Part shown: one piece after another, positions 22,940-35,720 of the stretch
Layout: the number at the start of each line of letters is the position of its first letter
Position numbering within the stretch: the stretch's first letter is position 1
DNA from: Buddleja alternifolia
Taxonomy: Eukaryota > Streptophyta > Magnoliopsida > Lamiales > Scrophulariaceae
Reading direction: 5' to 3'
Assembly (NCBI GenBank): GCA_019426215.1
Contig: CM033402.1
Location: 7,193,246-7,257,245 of the forward strand
Length of the DNA stretch: 64,000 nucleotides
Made by a program: the position numbers and the translations under genes
The notes under the pieces: model-generated
Told to the model about the DNA's origin: nothing
The model's database searches: none
What the model saw: only the letters and a program-made list of their open reading frames with translations

Positions 22940-25216
22940 CGGGTGTAATAAATAAATGTGCTTGTAATAATTTGACAAATCAATTGGTTTACCTTCAATA
23001 ATCTCTCCTTGAATTTTACCTCTTCAAAAATCCTAGCAAGGGGATAAATTTTTTGCATCATTATCTAATTTAGCACTTATTAATAATTAAAATCACAAAA
23101 AGAAGATATATAAAAGATAGCATCAATTCTATTGACTTACACGATCTCGATACTCCTCGAATAATGACAAATCAACAAAAGGTCTTTGAGTTTTACCTCT
23201 TGAAAAATTCTGACAAGGGGATATATTTTAAATCATTATCTAATAGAAAATCATAAAAAAAATATAGAAAATCAAGTCTATTGACTTACATGATTTTTAT
23301 ACTTATCGAACGATCGATTTTTGATTCATTACTGAATCTTCATTGAAGCAAATACTATGCGGCTTTGAAGAATTAAATAATATGGAGATATGTAACTTAA
23401 AAGCAAGTAATTTTGATTTATTGTAAATATAATTGTAACTACGGCTGGGATCAATTAATTGGTTGATTTCTAGAAAATAATCAAGAACTTGGAATCAACA
23501 ATCAAATTGGTTGGTTTGAAAATTGGAATCAGCAAACAAAACCTTTGGCCTTTCTCATGGGAATTAGCAAACAAAAACTTCTTTTATAAAACACTATTTG
23601 CTTTAAAAGTTGAAATTTCAAGTTCTCATGCAAACATAATTACTACATACTAATTTGAAATTTGATAAACAAATTCATTAAATTGAAAACACAAATTCAC
23701 ATGTAAAAATGAAGAGTTGTATTTTGCATATTATTTAAAATGTTGTAATCAGTTGGAAGCTTATACATGCATATAGAATTTTTTTTCTACAAGAATAAAA
23801 TAATTCAAATAATATATAGGATAGATAGATAAATAGTATACATGTAAAGCTATGATACGATGTAACTTTGTAGAAAAAAAATTACAATTGAGTCCCTCAA
23901 TCACCAAAGCCTTTCAGATTTTCCAAAGAGGCAGTTCTTTTCACCAAATTAAAGAAATCATAAATATCTTGTATGTGAAAATTTTCATTTCATTTATCAA
24001 AAATAAAATCTTCATTTGGAACTTTCACTAATTAGGTATATTATATTTAATTTAAAGCAAGATATATTTGAAATATATATGCTCGACTTTGTAGGATATA
24101 CCTAGGACTATCAATGAGCTCAAACCGGCTCAAAACTCATAAGCTCAACTTGGTATGTCAAGTAGAGCTTTATAAGAATCGAGCACAACGCGAGCTCAAG
24201 CCGAAGGTTAGGGGTTGAATTCCTAGTGAAGCTAGGCTATATTATCAGTTTATTTTATTTTATCATTTTACTTGAGCAATTGCTTCTCTAATTAGTTTAT
24301 TGCTCATTTTATCATTGTATTTTAATTTTGAGCATTCTCAAATCTTAAAGTATTAAATGCTTTTCAGTTGAGATATTAGACTAGCCTTCTTTTTTCTTCT
24401 ATTTTCCTCCGCCAGTGATGACTTGGTAAAGCAGCCACATACTTCACCACTGTTACCACCACCATCGTCGGCGGGTTGGGTTGAAGCACCCTTCTTCAAA
24501 TTGTACATCACATCTTCAAATCTGACAAGACGGATATGGATCTAACGAGACAGAAACACATCTGATGAGATGAAGACGGGTGATACATAAGTTTTTATAT
24601 AATATTTTAGATATTTTGTTTAGTATTTTATTTTCTCTCTCGTATGAGAGTTTGCTTTCTCTCTCAAATGAGAGTTTCGTCACTCCTTGAATAGGAGATG
24701 CACAAGAATTTTCTTGTGTTCCTTTGTGAGTTCTTAAGATTTATTATCTTCAAGTATCTTGATAGTTGGTGTTTCAGATGTTCTTACTACATCGTTTGAG
24801 TCAATATGAAGACCGATTTTTCTTCCCAAAAAAAAGTTGAGATATGAGATTCACTTTACTATTTGTAATTTTTTAAAAAAGAGCAAATCCAGAGGATCTT
24901 GAGCTTGGCTTGAAGCTCGTGTTGGTTTTCAATGTATATTAAAAAAAAACTGCATAGAAGTGTAGCATGTATGCCAAGAATGAAATTACTTCTTTAGGAC
25001 TTGCAAAAAAAAGGGGCATTGATACAATTTGGCAGTAATTCTTTGGATGCCATTACTCAAACCAAAGCCTGAAATGATATGAACAATCTTGAACCATCAT
25101 ATATCCCATCAAATCAAAATAGCTAAACCTTCATTCCCACGTGAAGATTAAATGGATTAAAAAACAAAGCACCAACATTAAGAAATAAGGACAAATTCCA
25201 ACAAACCGAGAAACAA
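22940..25216. other. AT-rich intergenic DNA, nothing identified
   Basis: No convincing ORF. A local near-repeat occurs (AATTTTACCTCTTCAAAAATC near 23012, related to GAGTTTTACCTCTTGAAAAATT near 23190). A composite GAGCTCAAGC-rich segment at 24110-24200 looks like old repeat debris. No boundaries could be fixed. Confidence 0.5.
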
Positions 25217-25221
25217 ACTTG

Positions 25222-25784
25222 TGTTGGAGAAATTCCCTCAAATGCGTATCACTTAAGATACTTTCTTAAGAACAACAATTTTCCCACTATGCAGGTGCTT
25301 ATCGGGAAATATGATTGTTCTCAGGATACAAGCCCAACACGAAATTCTATTCTATAGACTGCACTCTATGAATAGATACACCAATCACCCATTATAGATC
25401 AACGAAATAAGAAAGAACATGCCGAGAGTTTCAAAGAAAATAAGGAAAGAAAAGAGCCAATGATTTCCTTTTAATTCCCATGTTTCTGTCTATGTATCTC
25501 TTGTAAATCACATAAGATTAAGAAATCTGTATATTGAATTTCTATGTATCACCCTCTTATTATTTAATTCACTCACCGTATGTGTCTATATATACTTACA
25601 GCTATTTAACTTGAAGAGGTGTGATGATTTTCCAAGAGTTCTATAAGTATTTGCAACAGCTACGTTGAACACTTAATTCACGCAGCCTTCCAATGGCTAT
25701 ATTAATTAAATAAACGACACTTTTATAATTTAAATAATTTAAATATTATGTATTAAGTATTTTGAAAATATAAAAGTTCCAACA
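25222..25784 (-). repeat. 3' LTR of the Copia element
   Basis: 563 bases. Nearly identical to 28960-29556 except that it lacks about 43 bases present near the start of the other LTR (after CCTCAAATG). Confidence 0.88.
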
Positions 25785-26399
25785 ATCCCTCGGCATTTTC
25801 AAAATATACGAATAACTCAAACAATTTAATCCATAATAAAATATGGTGTAATCAATAGGTGGAGTACCCTTGAACCTAAAGATTGAATTAAATACATCAG
25901 GTTCTTTGACTAAGAGGATTAAACCTTGATCTTGTCATTGAGTTGTCTGAAGTACATAGTTCCACCATACTCGGGTGATGATGACAAAACAGCCGCACAT
26001 TAAAGGTCATGTGCTAATCCTGTGTTCATGAGTGTTAAAGATTTCACCAGGTTAAATCTATCGGATGTGACCCTGACATCCTACACTCACATAGGCAAGC
26101 TTATAAGGAGTGCTTTCACTCACTCCAACTTAAATAAGTCTATAAGCATGCTAAGGACACATTGTCCAACCCTCCAAATTTTGTGAAAGATTAAAGTACA
26201 TCACCTCATAGGAATAGGATTTCTCACTTGATTAACATAATTGATGTACTCGGAATGTATCCAAGTTACCTTTCCAATGGATTCGCCTAAAGTTAAAGTT
26301 CCCTTGAACTTTTAGAAAGATATTATGCAAATATCTTAACTAAAGTAGGCTACAACTTTGGCTATCCCAACTTATACTGGTACATATCCTATTTTCCTG

Positions 26400-26880
26400 G
26401 AGGTTTTATAAATTATTTTCTCCATAAAGCGCTTTAGTAAGTGGATCCACAATCCGCTTAACATCTCATTAGTCTCTACGACTTTTTCATTCCACTAATT
26501 GTCGTATGATGATATTTTCTAGAAATACATTTAGACTTACTTGTAAATCACTTACTTTTCTCCAAGTGGATAAATGCCTTGTTATCGCAATACACTGTAA
26601 TTGGTTGTATAGGTCCATCGATGAATGGTGCATGTCTTTGGAATCTTTCTCATCCAAATTTATCCTTACCTCTTACTATATAGATTCTTTGACACCAACC
26701 AAGCCACCACACTGCCATCAAATGTAGCCAATCATCCATCAATAAACTTGGCTTAATTTCCTCAGATTTTTGCATCACTATGGCAATGCAATGAAAAACT
26801 AATACACGATATTTTAAAGAACAATATGTGCCTTTAAAATATCTCAACAGTCTAAATATTTCTTTCTAACATTCATAATT
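26400..26880 (-). pseudogene. Copia reverse transcriptase / RNase H remnant
   Basis: Minus-strand fragments match the C-terminal part of Copia Pol. MRYFKGTY near 26847 is the usual LRYLKGT-type motif after the reverse transcriptase; then a degenerate aspartate region; then ITVYCDNKAFIHL near 26600 and a KYHHT stretch near 26510, which is the RNase H CDNKAAI...KHI...YHxxR block. Stops and shifts occur between the pieces. Nothing upstream (Gag, protease, integrase) could be recognised. Confidence 0.7.
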
Positions 26881-26899
26881 GGGATTGTGATATAGTAAA

Positions 26900-28625
26900 T
26901 TTTCCGTTCTCTTCCGCAACATTGACTCCCAAATCACATTTGACATGTCTCATATAAAACATGAGCAATCAATAATTCAATATCAATTGTTGGCATGAGA
27001 AATATATCAATAAATCATCATAAATAGTACTCCCACCAAAATTTTAATATCATGTCCCAAGAGAAATCCATGATGCCAATATTTCAGAGTTTGGTCTTTA
27101 TAAAAAATTCCCACATGATATAAGTTCACATTCTTATCTGCAATGCTTAACACCACTATAATATCATAAATTGAGAGCACACTTGAAGGCATCGCATAAG
27201 TACTGTGTAGTGCAAAATGCTACTCATCCAAGATATATATATATATGTAGAGAGAGAGAGAGAGAGAGTTTCATGAACAACTCAATAATAGAAATCAAGA
27301 TGCATTCCCAAAAGACATCTATTCAATTGTTTCTAATGCATAGTAGTTATACTATACATTCAAACAACATCAGGCTTCATAGTTGTTATACACATAGTAA
27401 ATTGAAAATAACACAGGATCTTTTACAATCTTACTTGCCATTATTTAGTATGGTAAATAACAACACGTTAACAAAAGCTTGTTATTGCATATCAAATAGA
27501 AAAATATAGACGAAATTGGCTTAATAATCTCATAGATTTCACGTTATAATTTTGACCATAAATCACATAGACTAAAATCCCAAATAACCATGTTAAATAC
27601 GGCTGATTAACCCCACTAAATTCCTTTTCTTATTGCCCGAGCACCCTATTTCATAATTCTGAATGTTTACGACTTCAAAGTTAAAATATATATGCATGTA
27701 TGTACATGTCCACATTTGCAAGCTTTACGTTACCATGCTCCATCAACTAATTCATTTGGTTTTCTGTATTTGATAAATGGGATAAGAATTTTCCTTTCCA
27801 TATCCCTCAAAAATTAGCGCAGAGAGATGTCTAATAAATAATCTAATTCATTTTGTTCCTTCTTAGTATAATGCATCAGGAAGGTCAAAGGCCAAATTAA
27901 AAACACTTCAACTTGCAACACAAAATTAATGAACTTATCTTATAATTTGAGAAACCAAATTCAAAGGGCGTGGAAACCGCTTGCTCCAAGAGCTATCTAA
28001 AGCCTCGTGTCTTTTCATGGATGGTCACTGTATTATTAGCATAAACCTGAAATATGCTTTGTCCAAAACTGAGAACAACTCATTAACCAAAAGAATTAGA
28101 AATGGGCATGTGAACCATCATCGGCTCCTACATATTTCCTTTTCTTTGGAACAGAAAATTGACCTCATAGTAATCATTCAAATTTCTGTTTACCTTTCTG
28201 CCTTGCATAAAGCATTACCTCAATTTCTAGGCATTAAAATATGACTTTGATAACATACTCCTATGTCTTCAAATCATTTGACACATTGAAGTTCAAATTT
28301 CTTTTCCAGATTGTGTTTGTCTTGGTTTTTGTTGCACTCTGCCAAGGGATGCCAATTGCCAATAGTTGTGACGCTTTGGCTATTGGTTTCTTCTTCCTTC
28401 ATCCATTTCTCAAACATACAAAAATCCAAAATATCAAATTTGGCCAAGAAGGATATCAGAACAGGCAATATATAATTATAAACATTAACTTCTTGAATGA
28501 TAATTTAAAACCTAAACAAAAACATGGGTCATTGACTTGACAATCATAAACCATTAAAGATGGTTTATATTATTTTCATTATGTTCTTAACTTTAACATC
28601 AGGAAATAGAGATTCTGTTTATGAT
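26900..28625. other. Copia internal region, non-coding as read
   Basis: Several short open frames on both strands (for example 27171-27509 and 28241-28540, plus) show no family signature. There is an AT run followed by an AG microsatellite at 27234-27267. I see no Gag or integrase motif. Confidence 0.45.
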
Positions 28626-28630
28626 CATGA

Positions 28631-28819
28631 TTAACTGAATGTAATACTTATCTTTTTAATTTGAGTGTTTCCAGAATCTCCAATGAGGACATGATTAACA
28701 TCTTCCAATACAATGCTTGTCGGATCATGGTAATTGATTTTACTCAATTTTCTTTGATAAATTGAAAAACCGAACATCACGCAAACCATTTCTAAACTCA
28801 AAAAACAAAAATAATCCAC
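28631..28819 (-). pseudogene. NHL-repeat-like exon fragment inside the Copia element
   Basis: A 62-residue minus-strand frame contains PTSIVLEDVNHVLIGDSGN followed by TQIKKI. This resembles the P(S)AI...D...LVADSGNHQIKKI core of plant NHL-domain proteins. It has no neighbouring repeats or clear start. It may be a captured host exon or a chance resemblance. Confidence 0.35.
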
Positions 28820-28959
28820 CAGTGCATTATTTCTGAAAGGTGAGTTTCTTCGAAGGCTAAAGATTCAAATCCGGTCATCAAATGCTCCACGGGTTCAACT
28901 TATTGTCTACACGTCTTGATCTATATATAAGTGTCTTCTTAAAATTGTTGTTCTTAAAT

Positions 28960-29556
28960 TGTTGGAGAAATTCCCTCAAATGATCAAGAACGAATCTGAA
29001 AATAAGAAAAACGAATTGGGCTATGCGTATCATTTAAGATACTTTCTTAAGAACAACAATTTTCCCACTATGCAGGTGTTTCTCGGGAAATATGATTGTT
29101 CCTAGGATACAAGTCCAACACGAAATTCTATTCTATAAACTGCACTCTATGAATAAATACAGCAATCACCCATTATAGATCAATGAAATAAGAAAGAACA
29201 TGCCGAGAGTTTCAAAGAAAATATGGAAAGAAAAAAGTCAATGATTTCCTTTTAATTCCCATGTTTCTGTCTATGTATCTTTTGTAAATCACATAAGATT
29301 AAAAAATCTGTATATTGAATTTCTATGTATCACCCTATTATTATTTAATTCACTCACCGTATGTGTCTATACATACTTACGGCTATTTAACTTGAAGAGG
29401 TGTGATGATTTTCCAAGAGTTCTATAAGTATTTCCAACAGCTACGTTGAACACTTAATTCATGCAGCCTTCCAACGACTATATTAATTAAATAAACGACA
29501 CTTTTATAATTTAAATATTATGTATTAAGTATTTTGAAAATATAAGAGTTCCAACA
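28960..29556 (-). repeat. 5' LTR of the Copia element
   Basis: 597 bases, TG...CA ended, repeat of 25222-25784 with an additional segment of about 43 bases near its left end. Confidence 0.88.
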
Positions 29557-29561
29557 ACTTG

Positions 29562-31310
29562 ATCTTCTATTGCGAGATCTTTAAGGCCATTAACTAATTG
29601 TTGTCCTATGATTTCTACTGTTGCAGGCATGGTAATATTTTTCTGTTATAAATAGCTAAAAACCTCTTCATATAAGTATGAAAATCAATATATACAAATA
29701 TCCATGAACCTACGGATTGAAAAATATGGAGAAACATATAAGCAGAACAAAGGGCAAAAAATAAAAGTTGATGACTCTGGAGAATAATTCTTTTGCCTTA
29801 CCCCACAACTCCTTGTCGACAGGCCGGTGCTCAATCCACTCTTGCTTTCTATCTGCATCTACTACCTAAGTGATGAAGATTTATCAAAAGCTAACAAGTG
29901 AACAAATGATTATATCGAGGCGAGAGAGAACCTCTCTATCTTTAACATTAAATTGCCCCGCCTAGGTGGTATGGGTTATTGCAACAAGCGTCCCAAGATA
30001 CAACGAAATACATTCTGAATTCGAAACCACTTCAAATTTCAGAACCGAATGAACTTTCACTACTTAGAACTCTTGAGAGAATATGAGAGAATGAGGGAAA
30101 AAGCTGAGAAGATGCTTTTTGGTGTGATTTTCCATCTGCCGGAGGAGGCCTTTTTATAGGCTAAGAAATCCGACACATTAAACATGAGAATTAAATTAGC
30201 AGTCTGAAACTGCTACCCACGTTCGAACGTGAGCATCCCAACATTCGAACGTTAGGCCGAAACGTCTTCAACTTTTAATACAGCTGAAATGTTTCATGTG
30301 TTTCACATATTTCTTCTAGAAGGGTCAACGTGGGTCAACGTCCGAAGGTCCAAAAGGCAAAATTCGGACGTTAAACGCTCAACGTTCGAACATCAAGACC
30401 GTAACGTTCGAACGTTAGACCTTCTAGAAAGCTAATTTAAAATTGAAGAAACGTGGCCAGCGTTTGTTCAATTCGTATGTATATAAGATTTTCCTGTTGG
30501 ACTTTCACTTTGTGGGATTAATTTTCTTCAAAAAATTAATATCTTGCAAACCCAAGCCCAAGCCCAAGTCCCAAGGCCCATGACCCACAACCCGAACCCT
30601 GTCCCGGTCCTGAGCCTGAGCCCCATCCTGGACGGCGGCAGCGGCAGCGCGCGCCTATGTGGTGAATCTAACATAAAATATAAATAGATTAGAATTTTCT
30701 CCTTAAAGATGAACGTATTGAATTCCAATTTTTCCTATCAGCACAAATATAAATGGATTAGGATTTTGGCGGCAATAGTTGTAATCATTAATAGCCAATA
30801 TACAGAGCAAAGGACATATAATGTTTGAACCTTGAAGATAACAATGCTTACATTTGAACCGATGTCCATTTTGCAAACTTGTCCTTGGCCTTATCTGTAA
30901 AACAAAGGGAAATCTATTACTATGTAGGTGTATATGTGTGTCAGTGTGTTTTTATTTCCACCACTAAAGTAAAAAACAATCAACACCCATCAATTAATTA
31001 TCAAAAATGAGTTGAACCGAGTTTTCCTTGTAAATGCATGTGACTCTTAGATATTTAAACCCCAGCTGCCATCATAAAAGGATTTCCAAATTTTCGAGAT
31101 TCGTTTTAGGTTTTCAAAAGGAGCACTTATTTGGTTTTCAAATTTCCATGGGAAAAGTTAGCCCATGAAATTTTTTTGGAATTTAAAAATAATTCAAAAC
31201 TCTAAAAGTAGTATTTGAGTCAAAATTGCTCAATTTGGTCAAAAGACTCCCTTCAAATATATATAGTAATAGAATAGATAGATAGAATAGGATAGATAGA
31301 TAGATACATA
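29562..31310 (-). other. Promoter-like sequence and possible exon remnants of an unknown gene
   Basis: On the minus strand: an exon-like piece with good flanking splice signals near 30905-30858 (DKAKDKFAKWTSVQ); a TATA-like CCTATAAAAA at 30151-30160; another exon-like piece near 29865-29790 (EWIEHRPVDKELWGKAKELF); and an ATG-started piece near 29631-29560 (MPATVEIIGQQLVNGLKDLA) cut by the Copia insertion. I do not recognise the family and cannot join them into one gene. A G+C-rich tract of repeated GCCCAAGCCC at 30545-30650 and short palindromes at 30219-30426 are described separately. Confidence 0.3.
30219..30426. repeat. Cluster of AACGTTCGAACGTT palindromes
   Basis: Perfect palindromes ACGTTCGAACGT (30219-30230) and AACGTTCGAACGTT (30413-30426), with near copies at about 30241-30252 and 30381-30390 and half-sites between them. 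Confidence 0.7.
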
Positions 31311-31749
31311 GGGTTAATTGCAATTTACCAATGTGAAACACCTAAAGAGCACAACAGCTCCCGTGAAAAAACAAAAGACAATTTACCTCCTTATAAAAAA
31401 AAAAAAAAAAGAGGCAATTTAGTCCACCTGTGCACCAAGCGCGTTTTGAGAGTGATTACTTTGTTTTGATCTTTAAATGACAATTTCCTCATAATCTAAT
31501 AACCATTGGATCTGTTCAGATAACAATCAACAATCAAAATTAACACCTATATATTTATTTAATCAAATTTATCATAACCATTGATCTTAATATAAATCAA
31601 TGATCCAGATTTAAAATATTACATTTAATTTATAAATAAAAATTTTATTTTTATAACTCTAAAATTAAATTAAATTTTATAGAAATACAGATCAATATGT
31701 ATATATACATATATACTTTATATAAAAATATTATACATATACATCTATA

Positions 31750-32138
31750 CAGTGGCGGATCTAGGATTTTAGGTCAGTGGGGGCACCGGGATAGAGCCAG
31801 TAATTTTACCGAGGGGTTGAGATTGTTGTAATATAGCTATACAATTTGTTCTTTGCCAAATAGACGAAGGATTTAAGAGGTGCCCCACGGTATGGTACGC
31901 TATATTTATGGAGGAAAATATAATAAGGAACTAGGTTTAATTACAACTTTTAACATACATTATACTCTTATATATCTTTCATTATAGCTAGGATTTTGGG
32001 TTTGGGGGGGGGGGGGGGGGGAATTGAGTGGGGGCATTAATGTAATTTATAAATTAAAATTAAAAAAAATGTACATATTAAAAGAAAAAAAAATTAGAGT
32101 GGGGGCACTGCCCCCGGATGTACATAGATCCGCCCTTG
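31750..32138. mobile_element. hAT-type MITE, 389 bp, 8-bp target duplication
   Basis: Flanked by CATCTATA (31742-31749 and 32139-32146). Inverted ends are CAGTGGCGGATCTA and the complement of GATCCGCCCTTG. Duplication copy 2 has the uninterrupted ACATCTATATATATG near 45806. The 8-base target and CAG-type ends are diagnostic of hAT. It contains an 18-base G run at 32004-32021. Confidence 0.87.
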
Positions 32139-32579
32139 CATCTATATATATGTGTGTGTGTGTGTATACGGTGGTGGAGGGTTTGTATCCGTCACAGGCG
32201 TCTAGTGGATGAGGGAGGTGGGTAGTTTGGCGGCCAGTGGTAAAGTTTTTCATGTTACGTAACTGTTTTTAGAGCATACAGTTAGGAACTAAATTTTCTA
32301 TTTCACAATTGTGATGTTGTATTCTATAAATACATGTGTATGCTTAGTGTGTCTATAATTTATGTCAGCCATGTTTTTAATTTAATAAATATTTATATAC
32401 TTGATGAGCATATGTAAAACAAAACACAAGATAAAATATCGTTTATTTGCAATAGAATATCTCAATATAATGGACTTTAATCTTGGAACAAATGCTACTA
32501 TCCATATAACTAGACATGGATCTGTCATCGGTTGGAGCTTTAGTTAATGATATTTAATTGCTTTCGTCTTCTTTTCTTT

Positions 32580-32750
32580 CTTTTCTCTTTTGTTTATCAA
32601 AAGTTCGGGTAATTTTGTTGCTCATCTTATTGCGAGGGTAGCCGTCAAAGCTCTGCAGCCTGTTATCGATCTTCCTACGTTTGCTTCCTCTTCTTTGTTT
32701 TCAGATTCTTCTGCTCCGCATGCATGGAGACCCACATTGAATGCTTGAGC
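32580..32750 (+). pseudogene. Possible LINE RNase H C-terminal fragment, copy 1
   Basis: Plus-strand reading FIKSSGNFVAHLIARVAVKA resembles the ...R.GN..AH.LA... end of the RNase H domain in plant LINE and related reverse transcriptases. No upstream domain is present. The same fragment is at 46500-46632 in duplication copy 2, so it predates the duplication. Confidence 0.4.
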
Positions 32751-35552
32751 AATTAAAAATATGGATTATATATGACTGGAGACAACAATATGCCAACGTC
32801 TATAATTTTATAGAGATTGTTCTTCTTTTAATTATATATCTTCTCTAGGCAATATACATACGGTCATATGTTGTTCCTTAAAGACAAGTCTTCAATTTTG
32901 AATGTGGCTTACGGATACAATTGTTGGCGGTCTTCAACGGGCATCCCAATTTATTATTAGAGAATGAATTTATTTATTTATTTTCCATGCATGGAATTTC
33001 TTTTTAAGATAATCAAATAAGAATATTCACCTCTAGAGATTCTTTTGATATATGTATAACAATTCATAGCGAATATTTACTAGCTTATGATAATTCTTAA
33101 AAAGACCGTGATCTTAATTATTATATTATGGAATTTAATAACTTCGGTTATTTGAAACTTAAAATCTATGGTAGTGGATGGATGTGATTAATAGATTTTA
33201 GGAGATTTATCTTCCAAATAAATTTTTATGAGATTTCCACAAAATAACCACAAATTACATTTTTACGAAAAAAATATATATCGCCAAAAACATATTCTTT
33301 TCTTCTACGAAACAAAGCAAAATCAGATGAGACCAAAAAAAAAAAAACCCCTTCAACCAACTATTCTCCATGTGATCATAACCAAGAACTAGTTACTGTG
33401 TAGTGTAATAACAGAGACTACTCCTTAAATAAATTCTCGAAAGAGTGGGTTTGATAATGGAGTATGATAATAATATTCTCGGGTGAGAAAGTCTAGCTAC
33501 TTTTTGATATTGGACCATGAGGTCCATTACGGTGTACTTACTCTGAATAGTGAATAGTACAATTAAAATCCAAACGCAGCCATGATGGATGGATGTTACC
33601 CGAATATTATGGTTGACGGCTGCGACCAATTATATATATGTATATATATACATACATATATATGTATATATTGTGTGATCCGTTAGGCTACACGATTTGG
33701 AAGCCTAATATGTGTATTGACAGCAAAAACAATTTGAATGAGTGTTAAATTTAATAAGAAATACATATAATATATTTTATCAATTCTTTAATTTTAGTAA
33801 GAAATAGTTGCGGTTGATTGACTTTGTGTAATTTATACTTAGTATTATAACAATATAACATCTTACCATGTCAGAGTCGGTGATAAACGGTGGAGGTTTA
33901 ACCAATGATATATATAACAATTATGTAACATAAAACATCAATTACATTTGTGAATAGTGAACGTTACATAAAACATCAATTACTTTGTGTAATTTATACT
34001 TAGCTTGCCATCTCATCGATCGGTCGTATTGCCGCGGAGCGATACTACACAAATTGATGAAATTTCTGTGATTAATTGAATATGAATGTAATAATATATA
34101 ATTTGAACTTCTTTCTTGAACAAATATAATTTGAACTTTGGATGAAGATATGATCAAGCTCAACCGCTTATAGTATAACCGTAATCCTCCTGTACTAATA
34201 TAACAAGTGTAATTCTACCGATCTCCTGATTGATTACTTTTGGTTTTAACCAACCATATTGTGATGAAAAATTAATTGATGATCCCGAATTTTCGAACTT
34301 CATGATAATCACGTAATAAACTATATATAAACTTGAAGCGTACCTGATTCCATAGCGAAGATTTTCACCGAAGGATTATGGCTTCCAGTTGATCGTACAC
34401 CGTAGAACCTTTCTTCGGACGATGGGATTCTAGAGAGAAAGAACCGTATGAACTGAAAAATTCTATTTTCTGTCGTACGTCAACTGGGGACCATAACCCC
34501 TATATATAGCTGAAATAGGACTTATTTGCAAATCAGCCCCATCACAAATCGCAATTTAGTTCTCAAGGTCTCTACACATATTTAATATAACCTCATACTA
34601 AATAAGATGACTTGGTCCTATAAAATTTAATTGGATCACTTAATTGAGGCTCAAACTTTATTTAATATATGATATACAATTCAAACTGCAGTGCACACAC
34701 GTTTGTATGCCCGAATGCGTATAATTGTGACATGCACATAACATAAGTCCACCAAAATTTTCAACATATTGTATATATAAATCAAGATGTACTATATATG
34801 ATCTTTTATCGTTTCTCAAATGTATGAGAGCTCCCAAGACAACGGATCCCAACGTAATCAAAAGCATTTAATTTCTGCTAGTCCAAATCTTATATTATAT
34901 AATCATGTAATATATCTTGTTATTTGCATATTTGTGCATACAAGTGGATATACGAGCTTTCATGACATGGAGACGGAAAAAATTGAGATGTCAAGTAAAG
35001 AAAATAATATTTTTTTTCTCCACATGCATCCAAATCATCAGTACTATACTTATACAATTCAAATGTGCGTGTAATATTAGGTGTTATAACAATTATGTAA
35101 CATAAAACATCAATTACATTTGTGAATAGTAAATGTTACATGATCAGACCCAATACACATATATTTGTTTTTTTAATAATTATGGGATTCTCCAAGAGCT
35201 CATTCTTAAATATTATGTGTTATACAATTATGTAATATAAAACATCAATTACATTTGTGCATAGTGAACTTTACATGATCAGATCCAATACACATATATT
35301 TGATTTGTAATAATTATGGAATTCTGCAAGAGCTCATACTTATAACCTATCGAAATTTGAAAAACACTAGTCCGAATCAGGTTGAGCCGAAATTAAGATA
35401 ATTCATAAAATGAGACACTTATTATGTGATTCATTACAAAACGTGTGAATTACACTTTGAGTCAATCATGAATCAATATAATCAGGCCTGGTCCATGTTA
35501 GAATTTCCTCGACATTATGATCTAAATGGGAATTATTGTGCATGCATGCTAC

Positions 35553-35720
35553 CTAGTACACCTCGTAAAAAGATAAACTTGTATACATGGCGAATTGCTC
35601 CAAGCATTAGAATGCTACCTCAAAATCTCCCTCGCTTTCTTCTTCAAATAATCCGCACAATCCTCTTGAAACACCATGCACAGCTTCGACACACCGCTCA
35701 CCCTCAATATCTTCATGCAC
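35553..35720 (-). pseudogene. Truncated 3' copy of the U-box gene
   Basis: Matches the last 56 or so codons of the intact gene at 52572-53804 (VSKLCMVFQEDCADYLKKKA against VTKLCMVLQADCADYLKKKA). A TAG replaces the codon after REILR, and there is no U-box or ARM region upstream. Duplication homology resumes beyond the gene (35870 onward against 54180 onward), so the body of this copy was deleted. Confidence 0.88.

Larger units (their letters stand above)
25222..29556 (-). mobile_element. Degenerate Copia LTR retrotransposon, 4.3 kb, perfect target duplication
   Basis: LTRs begin TGTTGGAGAAATTCC and end TTCCAACA, at 25222-25784 and 28960-29556. ACTTG flanks the element on both sides (25217-25221 and 29557-29561). 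On the minus strand GCCGAGGGAT precedes the left LTR as a purine tract, and RNase H remnants lie next to it, so the element reads on the minus strand. The internal region is only 3.2 kb and mostly non-coding. No clear initiator-methionine primer site is seen beside the right LTR. Confidence 0.88.

Noticed and set aside
30528..30728. 66-residue minus-strand ORF with Gly/Trp repeats
   Set aside because: It results from a short GCCCAAGCCC tandem tract; no domain and no partner exons in frame.
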